Made by a program: the position numbers and the translations under genes
DNA from: Flaccisagitta enflata
Lineage: Eukaryota; Chaetognatha; Sagittoidea; Aphragmophora
Reading direction: 5' to 3'
Length of the DNA: 64,000 nucleotides
Assembly (NCBI GenBank): GCA_965153355.1
Contig: OZ231126.1
Span: 6,944,001-7,008,000 of the forward strand
In this document: positions 1 to 11,295 of the stretch, piece after piece
Layout: every line of letters begins with the position of its first letter
Position numbering within the stretch: position 1 is the first letter of the stretch
The notes under the pieces: model-generated
Database searches by the model: none
Told to the model about the DNA's origin: nothing
What the model saw: the letters and a program-made list of their open reading frames with translations, nothing else

Positions 1-850
1 CAACAACAACAATAACAACAATAACGCCAACAACAACAACAATCACTCGCCCGCCACTTACGTTTGCGATAGTGAGTTTTCTTTTTATATGCACTTTTTT
101 TCTCTTGTTTGTTGTGGATGAACTTAGCACTGCACATAAAATGAAATATAGAACCAAAAGTACTCAAGATTGTGATTCTTCAATTTTTTGCACTTTTCGA
201 GTGTCGTTTTGTTCTTCCATTTTGCTTTGCACAGTGAACGGAACCAAAGGATGAACGCTTGCGGCGCCGGCCATCAATAAAAGTCCGAAATACCAGCACA
301 CAAACAGAAAAAAAAAAACAAAAGATTCTTTTTTTTTTCAATCTTTTTCATTGAGATGTTTTTATACTTTCCTTTCTTCGTGGCTGTATGTGCATCATTG
401 ACTTCCACCATTGTCAAATTTGTGGTTTTATGGTTTAGCCCCATCTATCGTCGTTTTCTTTCCAAATCAACGAGGTTGTACACCTTTTGTTTTACAAGGT
501 GAGTGGTCGATGGTCGGCAAAGACATAACATTCCACATAACTAAAGGTTTTTGAAAATTGTATTCTTGCTTGTCAAAATATTTGCTCCATTTGCACATTC
601 AAATTTTTTCGGTTGCAATTTTGTTTCATTGCACATAGATCTGTTTCGTCGCTCTGTTTCAAGGTGCGCCAAAGCACCTCTATAACAGGCTGTGTCCGTT
701 GGTCGGTCTGTCCGTCTGTCTATCGGACGACGCATTCGTTCGACGATCCACACAGCGTACCTAATCGGCTTACTTTTCCTTGTTCTTGATTGATTTGTTT
801 CATTGCTCTTTTGTCGCTTTTATCGGCATTTTGCGCTGATTTATCTCTTT
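1..850. other. Left edge, no confident gene
   Basis: Begins in a CAA-rich microsatellite (1-43). A subfamily IV dispersed element lies at 661-785. A strong donor-like GTGAGT sits at 499, after a hydrophobic open stretch starting at the ATG near 355. Its phase does not fit the next exon of the downstream gene, so I do not call it. Confidence 0.4.
661..785 (+). mobile_element. Hairpin-GTCC element, subfamily IV
   Basis: Starts with the hairpin AGGTGC-GCCAAA-GCACCT, then CTATAACAGG, GTCC/GTCGG repeats, ACGCATTCGTTCGACGATCC, and a CCTTGTT end. The same order is seen at 6259-6376 and, reversed, at 21746-21839. No coding capacity; probably a non-autonomous element. Confidence 0.7.
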
Positions 851-852
851 TT

Positions 853-1147
853 AAGTGCGTCCTCGCACTTCTATATGAGGTCATGTCCGTCGGTCGGTTG
901 GTTGGTCGGTCGGTCGGTCGGTTGGTCGGTCGGTCACGCAAACGTTTGAAATGCGCAAAACGGCTGATTCTGACATATTTCTTCAATCCTATCACCTTTC
1001 ATGCCTCACCACATTCATATTCATTCATTCAATCATTCATTCATTCAATCATTCATTCATTCATATATTCATTCATTCATCAAAAACGTTCAATCACAAA
1101 ATCTTAATCAAGCGAGGCGCACTTATTGGCCTTCACTTGGCCTTGTT
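853..1147 (+). mobile_element. Hairpin-GTCC element, subfamily III
   Basis: Hairpin AAGTGCG-TCCT-CGCACTT, then CTATATGAGG, GTCGG repeats, an internal ATTC repeat, the distal arm GGCGCACTT and a GGCCTTGTT end. Nearly identical to 20124-20373. It lies in the intron just upstream of the first recognised exon of the low-complexity gene, so the open frame running from 951 into that exon is partly mobile-element sequence. Confidence 0.75.
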
Positions 1148-1173
1148 CTTTTCTTTTCTTTTTTACAACTCAG

Positions 1174-2184
1174 AAGTTGGTTCGATTTTCGCGCCTTCGC
1201 CAGAATCTTCTCATGTAACAGAATATTTGGACCTCGACGAACTCATTCAAAGGCAAGCAGAGGAGGAAGAGGAGAAAGAGGAGCAACAGGAGCAACAGGA
1301 TGAGGAGGAGAATGCTGAAGACGAGGTAGATGGCGTCTTAGAGGAACAAGTTGTTCAGATTGTGAATATGATTGAGGAGGAACAAGAATGGAAAGAAGAA
1401 ATTAGGGGTGAGGAGCAGATGATGGAGGAGGAGAGAGAAGAAGAAGAAGAAGAAGAAGAAGAAGAAGAAGAAGAAGAAGAAGAAGAAGAAGAAGAAAAAG
1501 GAGAAGAAGAAGATGAAGCAGCTATGATGGCAAGGACTGAGTTGGATGCAACTAGAGTCGAGTTAGATACTGGTATTGCTGCTGACGTGGAAGAGGAAGG
1601 CGAAGAGGAAGAGCAAGATGCGATTGTAGTTCCTGGAACGCCTCGTCGGCGACGTCGACGGCGCGAGGCCAACGACGTCTGTTATCAATCAATCATGTGG
1701 AGCGCCTGCGGATCTGCGATCGGGAATAGGACGCGGGGCGGTGAAGTAATTGGCGGGGGTAGTGGAGGAAGAGGAGGAAAAAGTGGCGGTAGTGGTGAAG
1801 GAAGAGGAGGTGGAAGTGGCAGTGGTGGAAGAGGAGGAGGAGAGAGTGGCGGCAGAAGAGGCATCAAACACGCGCGGACCTCCGCATCCACCACTCAAAG
1901 TCGCGAAAAAAGCAACGAAGAATGTGGTTTTAGTGGTGGTGGTGCTAGTGGTGATAAAGGAGGACGTGAGGGTGTTAGAGTAGGCGGTGGTGGTGGTGGT
2001 GGTGGGAGAGGCGCGCGTAAAGGCAGTGGCGTTTGTAGAGAAAGTAACCGTAAACGAAGCTCCAGTGGTGGAAAGAAAAGCGGCGGCAGTGGGGGCAGTG
2101 GGTGTGGCAGTGGTGGTAAGAAAAGTGGTGGCAGCGGCGGCGGTGGCGGCGGTGGTGGTGACGTTGTGACGCCTTTTCCATCAG
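1174..2184 (+). CDS. Low-complexity acidic/Gly-rich protein, internal exon
   Basis: Exon of a plus-strand gene of unknown function. The acceptor is pyrimidine-rich DNA ending CAG at 1171-1173 and the donor is CAG|GTACAT at 2185. It enters in phase 1 (two bases complete the first codon) and leaves in phase 1, matching the next exon. The product starts with an ordinary-looking stretch (E-V-G-S-I-F-A-P-S-P, then Y-L-D-L-D-E-L). A long Glu-rich region with a GAA/GAG run near 1435-1505, an Arg cluster (about 1645-1665) and a Gly/Ser-rich region follow. No domain is recognisable. The frame stays open upstream only through a mobile element, so the true upstream exon is outside this stretch or unrecognised. 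The poor sequence complexity makes conservation the only real test. Confidence 0.5.
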
Positions 2185-2440
2185 GTACATTACCTTCCAC
2201 CGCCAGTGACACGAAACTCTACCACTGTAGTTGTGTGCATTGCACATCCATGAAACTCAAATTTCTTCGCATTTTGTCCAGCAGTCCCGGCTTAAAACTA
2301 CCATTATTCGTCGTTTATGTAGGATTTTATTCGCTGCCCCTGTCCAACCTGGAGCGTCTATGTAATGAATAACAACATATTAGTTAACGCCTAGTACTGA
2401 TAATAAATGCTTTTAATTTTCCTCTTTTTTTTTTTTACAG

Positions 2441-2621
2441 CGATGAACCGATTAAAACGAATGCTTCGTAGTCAAGGCCGTCGGCATCCTCTTCTTGATC
2501 CTAAAGATAATGGCAACATGAAAGTCATTGCCACTTTTCCTCCACCGGATGTTGGGGGAGGAGGAGGAAGAGGAGGAGGAGGTGATGAAGATGACAAGAT
2601 CTTGAAATACTCTGACGGCAG
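2441..2621 (+). CDS. Low-complexity protein, basic internal exon
   Basis: Acceptor is a long T-tract plus ACAG at 2437-2440; donor is GGCAG|GTAATT at 2622. It enters in phase 1 and leaves in phase 2, consistent with both neighbours. It encodes about 60 residues: a basic start (M-N-R-L-K-R-M-L-R-S-Q), an ordinary middle (H-P-L-L-D-P-K-D) and a Gly/Arg-rich then acidic end. The first Met at 2443 is not required as a start because the exon is spliced to the one ending at 2184. A membrane-proximal cytoplasmic segment is one possibility, but no membrane span was found upstream. Confidence 0.55.
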
Positions 2622-2837
2622 GTAATTTCGAGGCCAGCGTGTAAATTTGATGTTGGCCTTTCAACATCTTTTAGAGTAGGGTAGAGTAGATGTGAAAACG
2701 CAATTTTGGTCGATACTAGATCAGTAGAAGGGTGCAAATAAATCAGTCGAATGTAAATTACTTATGAGGTTCTCCCTAAGTAAAAAAGTCAGTAAAGTCT
2801 CTTCAATAATAAAATAAATTCCTACTTTCCATCTTAG

Positions 2838-3550
2838 GTGTAACACTGGCGCCAACTCTCAATCACCGACGCCCGCTTTAAAGCCTCTCTTGGCGCCGCT
2901 TCTTACGCCAAGAACCTCTCCTCAACGTCATCTCGAATGGTCTGTCAAGGGCACTTCTCCTCTTTCTCCTCCTCAACGTCATCTCGAATGGTCCGTCGAG
3001 GGCACTTCACCTCTTTCTCCTCCTCAACGTCATCTCGAATGGTCGGCCGAAGGTCCCTCTCCTCCTTTATCTCCTCCTTTATCTCCTCCACCTCCTCCTG
3101 CTCCCGCTCATCATGCGCATCAGTTGCTTCGTTCGCGATCATTTCGTACGGCGCTGCTTCCTTCATCGTCGTCCAAGTTGACGGGGCACTCCGGCGCAGT
3201 TCCCTCTCCTCCTCCTCCTCCTGTTCCTCCTCTTCCTCCTCTCCCTCTCCTTGCTAATTCTCCCTTCACGCCTTTGCCCTTTGACGCGACTCCTTCCAAT
3301 TCTGACATGCCCTCGGTCATGTCAACTTCCCTAATCGTCAGCGGCAGTGGAAGCGGGGGAGGAGGAGAGAGAAGAGGACGAGAAGAAGGAAGAGGACGAG
3401 AAGAAGGAAGAGGACGAGAAGGAGGAGGATATGATAATTTGGACGATTTGATGACATCTCCCTCCAATGTACGACATCAAAAAATCGCGGCTTACTTTGA
3501 AAATCGCCCGCTTCATCCCGCTGTTCATTTGCTGGATACGCAAACAAAGC

Positions 3551-3639
<89 letters not shown>

Positions 3640-4479
3640 AAGCAACAACAACAACCGTTGATACCCCACCGGCACAAACAGACTTCTCTTCGCTTGCAGC
3701 GTTCTCCCCCTTTTCTAGCGCCTTTTGTTGGTTCTGACGCAGCTGCTCCTGCCGCGACTCCTAACTCCCTCTCGTGGCAAATTCCGCAACATAATTCGTC
3801 CGTTGACTCTACGGGGCCAAATCACCTGCAACAAAGTTCCCCTCTCGCTTCAATTTCATCTCCCATGAACAAGACACCTCAGTCATACCTAAACGACCTA
3901 GACAAGTCAATTCAAGACAACACTCTTAACCGTGACAACAACAACCAAGTTACTGCTACGTTCGATTCTTCGTCGAAATTCATAACAGATACCTTGACAT
4001 CGACAGCCGCTGGACCGTCACAGATGACAGCAACTTCAACGACATCTGTACAGATGACACCATTTGGGAATTCGTCTGCATCGCCGACGTTTCCCGTGAC
4101 GTCATCGTCTGCTTTGATGACGTCATCGATGACGTCAGCGGTCGTCATTCCGGGGGTTAATTTGTACCCCAGCCCACCGTCTTTAAGCTCAGCGCGTCTG
4201 GGCACGTTACAAGCCGGCGGTTGCTCCTCTTCCTCTTCCTCCTCTCCCGGGCCCATGAACAAAGAGTCGGCGGTGGTTATCTTGCCTCGCCGTAGCCCGA
4301 GTGGAGTGACCCGCCCCAGTCCGAGTGGAGTGACCCGCCCCGGCCCAATTGGAGTGTCACGCCCCGGGCGTGACGGGACACGAAATAGGCAGGGGCATCA
4401 GGGCAGGATCAACGGATCGTTTTCCGATTCGGAATCCTTGTATTACGTCAGAAAGTCAGATATGACGTATAATTTGTGA
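2838..4479 (+). CDS. Low-complexity Pro/Ser/Gln-rich C-terminal exon
   Basis: Final exon, with acceptor CTTAG at 2833-2837, entered in phase 2 and ending at TGA 4477-4479. It contains three tandem copies of a 19-residue unit built on P-Q-R-H-L-E-W-S (about 2920-3050), Pro/Ser-rich runs, a Gly/Arg-rich patch, a pure-CAA polyQ tract (3549-3640), a Thr/Ser-rich region and three repeats of S-G-V-T-R-P (4290-4360). It ends in a more normal, tyrosine-containing tail (S-E-S-L-Y-Y-V-R-K ... T-Y-N-L). The frame is open for 547 codons with no stop despite mixed composition, which supports real coding. The composition resembles disordered cytoplasmic tails or scaffolds; I cannot assign a family. Confidence 0.6.
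3549..3654 (+). repeat. (CAA)n coding polyQ tract
   Basis: Near-perfect CAA repeat with one AAG interruption, inside the final exon of the low-complexity gene, read as about 30 glutamines. All repeat units are CAA rather than CAG. Confidence 0.9.
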
Positions 4480-4554
4480 CTCAAATTGATATTCAATTGA
4501 TTTTACGGGAAGAGATACAAAAAATATCCAATGACGATAACAGCATAACGACGA

Positions 4555-4691
<137 letters not shown>

Positions 4692-5602
4692 CTGTTGCGA
4701 TGATGATTGTACCAATTTTGGTAATTTTTTTTTCGTTTGGGTCTTTGTGATGTATCATTTTAATCTTTTTTTGATGTGCGATTTTCCTCACTTTTCTCTT
4801 TTTTGCATTCCTCTCTTATTTTATAGAATTTGTCATCCTCTTCAGTCCTGAGTGTGTGTGAGTGAAGAATAATAACTTTGGGGATTTAATTCTTAATATT
4901 GATTAATTGATTCTTAAGGATTTATTACGGTAGATTTGTAATACAGTCAGTTAATGAAATCTGAGACTATTTCGTATTTTCTTTTTCTTTGAATTGTTCT
5001 TTCTTATACTCTACTTACATGAAATCCGTCAAAAATTCTCACTTTTCATGTCATTCTGATACTTTTTTTTCAAATTCCCAATAATTTCAAAAATTTGCAA
5101 TCAGACCATGACAAAATTTAGAATCAGATTTGTTTAGAATTGGAGCTGTTCTGTGCTAATTTCTTTATCGGTTCCCACCTAGAATCCAATTCCAACCTTT
5201 TTTTTTTTTTTTTGCGTAGTTCCAATTCATTGAAAACTAAAGAAATGAAATTCAGAGATTCATGTGTACCAAAAACTACTCTCTTTATAAAGTACTACAA
5301 ACAAAAATAAATCAAATCATCCTGAGTGTGCCATATTTGTCCTAATCATCTTTTTTTGTACTCCACCAGAAATACATGCAGTTTGTAGCTATTAAAACAC
5401 TCCGTGATATCTATTAAAGTGATTCGATTAAAAGGAAGGGATATATCCTCGATCGTCTAGCATAGTTAGTTTAGCGTTAGAATCTTTTATTTAAACTGAG
5501 AAAATCATAACATAGTTTCATTCTTCAGTTCTTTGGTGTTGGCGACTTCCACCATCGTGCGGACCAGCTGAGTTCCTTTGTGTAGTAGACAAGACTGCAG
5601 CA
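4692..5602. other. AT-rich intergenic stretch
   Basis: Presumed 3' flank of the preceding gene. No open frame, RNA gene or repeat family recognised apart from short T-tracts. Confidence 0.5.
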
Positions 5603-5848
5603 TTTTTAGTCGCGTGCACGCGACTACATGACCCACTCTGTCCGTCTGTCTGCCGGTCGGTCGGTCGATTGGTCCTTCGGTCACGCTTAGCTTTTCTTCG
5701 TCTTTTTACGTCGTTTTAAGTCATTTTATGTCCTTTTTTATAGTTATTTCATGACAATTTACACTTAATCTTAAGATCTTTTAGTCTTTTAGTCTGTTAG
5801 TCTTTTGGTCTTTACAACCGCACGCGACTGTAAGGTGTTGGCCTTGTT
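5603..5848 (+). mobile_element. Hairpin-GTCC element, subfamily I
   Basis: TTTTT followed by the perfect hairpin AGTCGCGTGCACGCGACT, GTCC/GTCGG repeats, a run of GTCATTTTAA-like units, the distal arm GCACGCGACT and GGCCTTGTT. Non-coding. Confidence 0.8.
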
Positions 5849-6258
5849 TTCTACTAATCCTTTAGTTATGTTGAAAGCTTTTGCATGATATCACGATAGA
5901 CCCGCTGCCCAACAACGATCCTTCGTACTCAAGATATTGATAGGCTACCAGCAACCAGCATGTCCTAGAGAGTGCCAGCATATCTAAACAGAGTGCCTAA
6001 AAAGCCAAAAATGAACTTCCCCGCAAGAATAGTTTTCCCTTTCAAGAATGCTTTTGATCGAGCCATTACGCGACTTTCAAATCAATCGGGAACCATCGTT
6101 AGGGTGACTTCGAATTTTCCATTGATATATATGACAGAGAGATAATTTGCATAATGAAAATATTGACTGCAATGATAATTCAATGCAAGCTTTAACCTCA
6201 AAGAGGGTTCCTTATTGAGGAATGAGAGTTCTGCAATGGCTCATTTGAAGGGATTTTT
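5849..6258. other. No recognised feature
   Basis: Unique-looking AT-rich DNA between two dispersed elements; no supported gene. Confidence 0.4.
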
Positions 6259-6376
6259 AGGTGCGACAAAGCACCTCTGTAACTGACTGTGTCCGTCGGT
6301 CGGTCGGTTGGTCTGTCGGTAACGCATTCGTTCGACGATCCACACTTGGCACCTAATTGGCCTACTTGGCCTTGTT
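6259..6376 (+). mobile_element. Hairpin-GTCC element, subfamily IV
   Basis: Hairpin AGGTGC-GACAAA-GCACCT, GTCGG repeats, ACGCATTCGTTCGACGATCC, distal arm TTGGCACCT, end GGCCTTGTT. A poly-G tract (about 6399-6411) follows shortly after the end. Confidence 0.75.
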
Positions 6377-6835
6377 GCAAAGGAAAAACACCTTTGCGGG
6401 GGGGGGGGGGGAGGAGTTCCATGTTGGCGGTTTCAGGCAACTTAGCAATTTGCCAGTGGCAAACGTACTGATCATGATAATTAGACCTCATGAGCAGAAT
6501 TTTTCATTCTCAGTAAATAAACGATATACTTGCGAAGATAAATGAATGTTGTCAAATAGCTAGCTCACAAAATGCCATAATACTAGATCACTGCCACTAG
6601 ATCGATCGTAAACATCTCCTAAAAAGAATTTTTGAGCAAAAGCGTGCGATCGTATTAATCAAATTAAGTGAAACGTTTATCTTGAAAAAAAAATCTGTAG
6701 TGGCTGAAAATTTGCAATTTCTGCAACTCACAATTTGAGTTGTACTATAAGACTCGCATGTTTCTGTAGTTTGTAGTTTCATGTTGATAATTTGCGCAAA
6801 TCAGGTCAGGTCAGGTTAGGTGGCAAAAAGTGAAA

Positions 6836-7039
6836 TTTTTAGTCGCGTGCTACGCGACTCTACACCCCGCTATGTCGGCCCGTCGGTTGGTCGTTTGTTT
6901 GGTCGGTCCCCTTTTTACTTTTTTGGCGTTTTCGAGCTTTTTGATCCTACTGCTCCTGCCCAAATGCTCTGGTGACATTCTTCGGCACTGCTCCTCCCCA
7001 CCCGCACGCGACTGGGGTAGATGTGTATCCGGCCTTGTT
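6836..7039 (+). mobile_element. Hairpin-GTCC element, subfamily I
   Basis: A fairly complete copy: TTTTT, hairpin AGTCGCG-TGCTA-CGCGACT, GTCGG repeats, a CTGCTCCTGCCCAAATG segment, CACCCGCACGCGACTGGGG, then GTGTATCCGGCCTTGTT. Length about 204 bp. Confidence 0.8.
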
Positions 7040-7814
7040 CATCTCACTACCATTTGCATTCAGAGCGAGCAAAATTTTGACAAGAGCAGGCAGAGGCTTG
7101 TAGATATTCCGCTGGCTATATCACTTTTTTTTCACATCGATTTTAAAAAGACTTTATTGTGGATTTATAGCATTTAATCAATGTCAAACAATAAAGAAAA
7201 TATCCAAAATTGACCATAAGTCAGAAAAATGGTACGTTTCAAAGTTTTTGTGTTAATTAAACTAGCAAATGTACAAAATAGGTCTTAACCCAAAGATGAT
7301 GGGAAAAAATCAACAATGATTAAGAATTACTCAGTTGTGCATTTATGTATGCCGAGTCACAAATTCTGATCCGAGTGAAACTGTGGAAGAAATATTTCAT
7401 TGTGACTAGATTGAATTGAACTATATGCAAACCAGCGCGGATATCTAGAATACCTAGAGTAAAGATCCTCAAAAAATAATCAACAATGAGCAAGTAGCAT
7501 TTTAATAATGGACTTTGTAAATTTGACAGCAAAGGTATAAACATGTCCTCACGAAAGACCCCTCAGAAATACCAAAACAAACATTTAGTATGAACAAAGA
7601 TTCATAAACCATCATTCAACAACATAATTATCTAAATTCATTCCGTAGGTCATAAAATGATTATGCTTCCTGATCAGTGATTATTCTTTTTTCTTTTTGG
7701 TCCATTGACAGGTGTTTACTTTCATTAAAATATAAATATCCTCACAAAGAATCATGTCCATTTAACCTATCAATAATAGGCTATCATCAACAAATAGTAT
7801 ACGTTCTGGGCGGA
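7040..7814. other. No recognised feature
   Basis: AT-rich DNA with only short, unsupported open frames on both strands. Confidence 0.4.
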
Positions 7815-8187
7815 TTTTTAGTCGCGTGCACGCAACTCTACAACCCGCTTTGTCGGTCCGTCCGTCGGTCCGTCCGTCCGTCCGTCCGTCGGTCCGTCCG
7901 TCACACTTTACTTTTTTGTACTATAATGTCAACTCTTAGGTCATTTTAAGTCATTTTAAGTCATTTAAAGTTATTCTAAGTCATTTTGAGTCATTCTAAG
8001 TCATTTCAAGTCATTTTAAGTCATTTTAAGTTATCTTAAGTCATTTTTGGTCATAAGGTTTTTTAGTCATTTTAAGTCAATTTTGGTCATTTTAGGTCAT
8101 TCTAAGTCATTGAAAGTCATTCTAAGTCATTCTAAGTCATTCTTTGTCTGTAAGTCTCGCACGCTACTTATAGGTGTTGGCCTTGTT
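7815..8187 (+). mobile_element. Hairpin-GTCC element, subfamily I with AAGTCATTTT array
   Basis: TTTTTAGTCGCG hairpin with one base change in the second arm, an uninterrupted GTCC run, then about 20 degenerate copies of a 10-bp AAGTCATTTT unit, and a GTTGGCCTTGTT end. The array expands the element to about 370 bp. Confidence 0.8.
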
Positions 8188-8189
8188 AT

Positions 8190-8373
8190 TTGCGGACTCG
8201 CAACTCTTAAAGAGGATTTGTCCATCCGTCCGTTTATCCAACCGTTGGCCCGTCCGTCCGTCCGTCCGTCCATCCATCCGTCAAAAGGTCCGTAACACAT
8301 GAGTCGAAAAGTGGATGCCCCTGCGGGCCTGCCCACTCGTCCGCAATGATATTGTGACCCCGCGTCACTTGTT
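8190..8373 (+). mobile_element. Hairpin-GTCC element, subfamily II
   Basis: Starts two bases after the preceding element ends. Hairpin TTGCG-GACT-CGCAA, GTCC repeats, distal arm GTCCGCAA, then GATATTGTGACCCCGCGTC. The tail matches the subfamily II copies at 47069-47330 and 58005-58267. Confidence 0.7.
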
Positions 8374-8651
8374 TTTTTTTTAAATTATACCACGCAAGAG
8401 AGAAGCATAGATTTGAAGACGAACGTCATTTTTAAAATCTTGATATGTTTACATCTCGTTAAGAAAATGAAACTAAGACCTCAAAATGAAACATGAAAGT
8501 GAATGTGAGATCGTTAAATGATTTCTTTGAATGAGACTTCAAAGTCAAAATGAAAATGGAAGTGATTGACAAGGAATGACATCGAACGGGAAAAAGGCGA
8601 AATCGCGAAAACAAAAAAGCCGATAGTTCTTCATGTTAAATCAATCCGTAG

Positions 8652-8836
<185 letters not shown>

Positions 8837-9007
8837 ACTTGGGATTTTGTGATTTTACACGTTTGCGTGACTGACTGACCGACATAGCTTACGTATGTGC
8901 GAGAGGTTTCAGAAATACATCACAGTTGTAGATTTTAGAAAAAAATGAACACAACCAGAAAAACTTTAATATGGACTCACAAGAACAGATTCAAAACCAC
9001 CAAAGCG

Positions 9008-9027
9008 CACACACACAAACACAGACA

Positions 9028-9076
<49 letters not shown>
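9008..9076 (+). repeat. (CA)n microsatellite
   Basis: CA dinucleotide tract followed by a short AAAC run, just past the 3' end of the minus-strand protease gene. Confidence 0.9.
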
Positions 9077-9078
<2 letters not shown>

Positions 9079-9176
9079 AAAAAACAAACAAACAAACAAA
9101 CAAACAACTATGCAAAACATAAAAGAAATCAAAATAATTCCTTTGCAAATTATTCTAAACATACATATATTTTATA

Positions 9177-9707
9177 CTATGACGGCCCCATTTTATCCTT
9201 TATCCAATCGGCGAAATAGGCCACTTTGGCGTATACTCCCGGTTTCCCTTTGTCCGCGCATCCATAACCCCAACTCACAACTCCGACGATCGTGGCCGAG
9301 CCCGACCTATCCCCCTCGGAAAACTGGACCAAAGGCCCCCCCGAATCACCCTGACAACTGTCTTTACCACCCTCCATGTATCCCGCGCAGACCATGTTGT
9401 CGGGGATCTTGAACACGCAGTCTCTCGTCCCGATCATCTTCAGATTGACGACTTGCAGTTGCTTCGGGTACTTGTTGTATTTGGAGTTGAGATTGCTGAC
9501 GCCGAATCCGCTGACGACGACAGTCTTGTCCTTTTCGTAGACGAAGGATTTCGACGGCAAGCAGGCTGGCTGCACGAAGGAGTTGAACTGAAATGGCTCG
9601 TCGACAGTCAGGATGGCGACGTCGTTCTCGAAAGCCTTTTGAGATCCGCATCCTTTATATCGCCCGCAGTAATTTTCGTGGACCACGAAGCTTTTGATTT
9701 TACGCAT
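9177..9707 (-). CDS. Transmembrane trypsin-like protease, exon 4 (Asp102/Ser195)
   Basis: Last exon of a minus-strand S1 serine protease (residues 189-364 of my model), ending at TAG 9177-9179. The acceptor reads CTGCCCGACAG directly before the ATG at 9707; phase 0 joins it to the His exon at 11065. The catalytic Asp is in E-N-D-V-A-I-L (residue 217) and the catalytic Ser in D-S-C-Q-G-D-S-G-G-P (Ser310). The Asp six residues before that Ser and the Gly-rich V-S-W-G-Y-G-C loop predict cleavage after Lys/Arg. P-G-V-Y-A-K-V and a terminal W-I-K-D-K helix are typical of the family end. The usual S-G-W-G is S-G-F-G. The cysteine in P-A-C-L-P likely pairs with the propeptide cysteine and so keeps the cleaved protease tethered. 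Confidence 0.9.
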   Translation of the reverse strand: MRKIKSFVVHENYCGRYKGCGSQKAFENDVAILTVDEPFQFNSFVQPACLPSKSFVYEKDKTVVVSGFGVSNLNSKYNKYPKQLQVVNLKMIGTRDCVFKIPDNMVCAGYMEGGKDSCQGDSGGPLVQFSEGDRSGSATIVGVVSWGYGCADKGKPGVYAKVAYFADWIKDKMGPS

Positions 9708-9794
9708 CTGTCGGGCAGGATTGTTTGAATGAGAGAAGTAAACTTACATATTGCATGATTTGCATTCCATATGGGTGGTTAGTGATGCTGTGAT

Positions 9795-10010
9795 GAGGGG
9801 AGATGTTTTTTTAGTAGTATGGTGTGATGTGATGTGGTGAAGGGATTCGGTAGTGTGGTATGGAGTGGTGAGATGTGATGTGAGATATTGAGGTGTTTTT
9901 TGGTAGTATGGAGTGATATTGTGGAGGGATTAGATAGTGTGGTATGGAGTGGTGAGATGTGATGTGAGATATGAAGGTGTTTTGTGGTAGTTTGGAGTGG
10001 TTGTGGGGGG
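9795..10010. repeat. ~80-bp tandem repeat, 2-3 copies
   Basis: Repeated units share GTGTGGTATGGAGTGGTGAG and GGTGTTTTTTGGTAG, within the intron between protease exons 3 and 4. Confidence 0.7.
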
Positions 10011-10221
10011 GGGTTACGTAGTGTGTTTTGGTTAAATCAGATGCGGTCATGTGGAAAGAAATTGTGGAATGGTGTCATGTGGTTAACATAGTTCATCAAT
10101 GTGGGGATGGGGGACAAAAAGTAGGGCTTGGTGGAATGGAAGTTTCTTATCATGCAGAAAGGTATTGTAAACTTTTAACAATTGTCATAACTCGTTGCGT
10201 TACTGGTAAAAAACTTGCTCA

Positions 10222-10345
10222 GGTTTTTTGTTTTTTGTTTTTTGTTTTTTGTTTTTTGTTTTTTGTTTTTTGTTTTTTGTTTTTTGTTTTTTGTTTTTTG
10301 TTTTTTGTTTTTTGCTTTCTGTTTTTTGTTTTATGTTTTTTGTTT
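10222..10345 (+). repeat. (TTTTTTG)n minisatellite
   Basis: Seven-base unit TTTTTTG repeated about 17 times with a few substitutions, intronic to the protease gene. Confidence 0.9.
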
Positions 10346-10413
10346 TTTTGTTTTTTTGTTTTTTTGTTGCTCAGTTAAGCTGTCTTTTATTCATCCAAGT
10401 AGATCCCTAAAAT

Positions 10414-10827
10414 AACAAGGCCAACACCTATAAGTCGCGTGCGGGACACAAATAACTTAAGATGACTTAAATTGACTTTGAATGACTCAAGGTGACCTGA
10501 AATGACTTGAAATGACTTAAAATGACATTAATAACAATATTGACCTTATTGACTTAAATGACTTAATATGACTTAATACGACTTAATACGACTTAATATG
10601 ACTTAATATGACTTAATACAACTTAATATGACTTAATATGACTTAAATGAATTAGAATGACTTAAAATGACTTAAAATGACTTATAATGGCATGCGGGAA
10701 GGAGCTGTGAGCCCAAAAACCTAAAAAACTCCAAAAAAGTAAAAAGGGGGATCGACCGACCGACCGACCAACCAACCGACGTACCGACAGAGCGGGGTGT
10801 AGAGTCGCGTAGCACGCGACTAAAAAT
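10414..10827 (-). mobile_element. Hairpin-GTCC element, subfamily I with ATGACTTAA array
   Basis: Reverse orientation: begins ACAAGGCC, carries a long AATGACTTAA array, then GACC repeats and the hairpin AGTCGCG...CGCGACT, ending in TAAAAAT. Intronic to the protease gene. Confidence 0.8.
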
Positions 10828-11064
10828 ACCCTTTGTTTCTTGCTTGTCAGTAGACATTTTCTCCCAATTGTTTTTTGCTTGCCAGTAAAAATTTTCTCCC
10901 CACTGGTCCTGCACCTTATATTCTATAAACTCGATTGAGCAACCCCCGAGCTTGGGTTGCACTTGCAGGGGGTTTACTCGAGGTTGAACCCCGAGCAACC
11001 CCCGGGGTTTAATCTTACCCCTGTCCCAACTTTGTCTACTGCTTGTCCCGATCCTGTCTCTTAC

Positions 11065-11238
11065 TTGTTTGCCGCATTCTTTTTTTGGCTTCCTGAGAGG
11101 GGCGTTGTTCCCAACTGCAATGTCTCTTTCTACGACGTCACTCCTTCTGGTGTTGCTGTCGGGCCAGCAGACGCAGTGAGCAGCAGTCAGGACATGAAGA
11201 TTGTCTATGATGGTACCGCCGCATGTCTTAAGGTCAAC
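11065..11238 (-). CDS. Transmembrane trypsin-like protease, exon 3 (His57)
   Basis: 174-bp exon on the minus strand encoding 58 residues (131-188 of my model). Acceptor TTCTATCAG precedes GTTGAC at 11238; donor CAA|GTAAGA follows 11065. Both ends are phase 0. It carries the S1 signature C-G-G-T-I-I-D-N-L-H-V-L-T-A-A-H-C, with the catalytic His at residue 151 and the conserved His-loop disulfide. The downstream part (S-D-V-V-E-R-D-I-A-V-G) is the expected strand before the Asp102 exon. Only this copy of four has the full downstream half and a good donor. It is too short to stand out as an open frame and was found by its motif. Confidence 0.85.
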
Positions 11239-11295
11239 CTGATAGAATTAAGTGACACAAGAATGATAATTACAATTCGTGTCATGCACACTTGC

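Noticed and set aside
352-499. Hydrophobic open stretch ending at a GTGAGT donor
   Set aside because: Could be a membrane-segment exon, but it leaves two bases while the next exon at 1174 needs one; no acceptor is convincing.
951-1170. N-terminal part of the long frame that continues into the acidic exon
   Set aside because: Encoded by a subfamily III mobile element that recurs at 20124; the true exon starts after the CAG at 1171-1173.
5603-5848. Subfamily I element as a tRNA-derived SINE
   Set aside because: No A-box or B-box promoter, no tRNA fold, and the ends include hairpins rather than a simple 3' tail.
5603-7039. Subfamily I elements as classical Helitrons
   Set aside because: In reverse orientation the terminal hairpin is followed by CTAA, but the other end does not start with TC and the distal arm copy is unexplained; left open rather than called.
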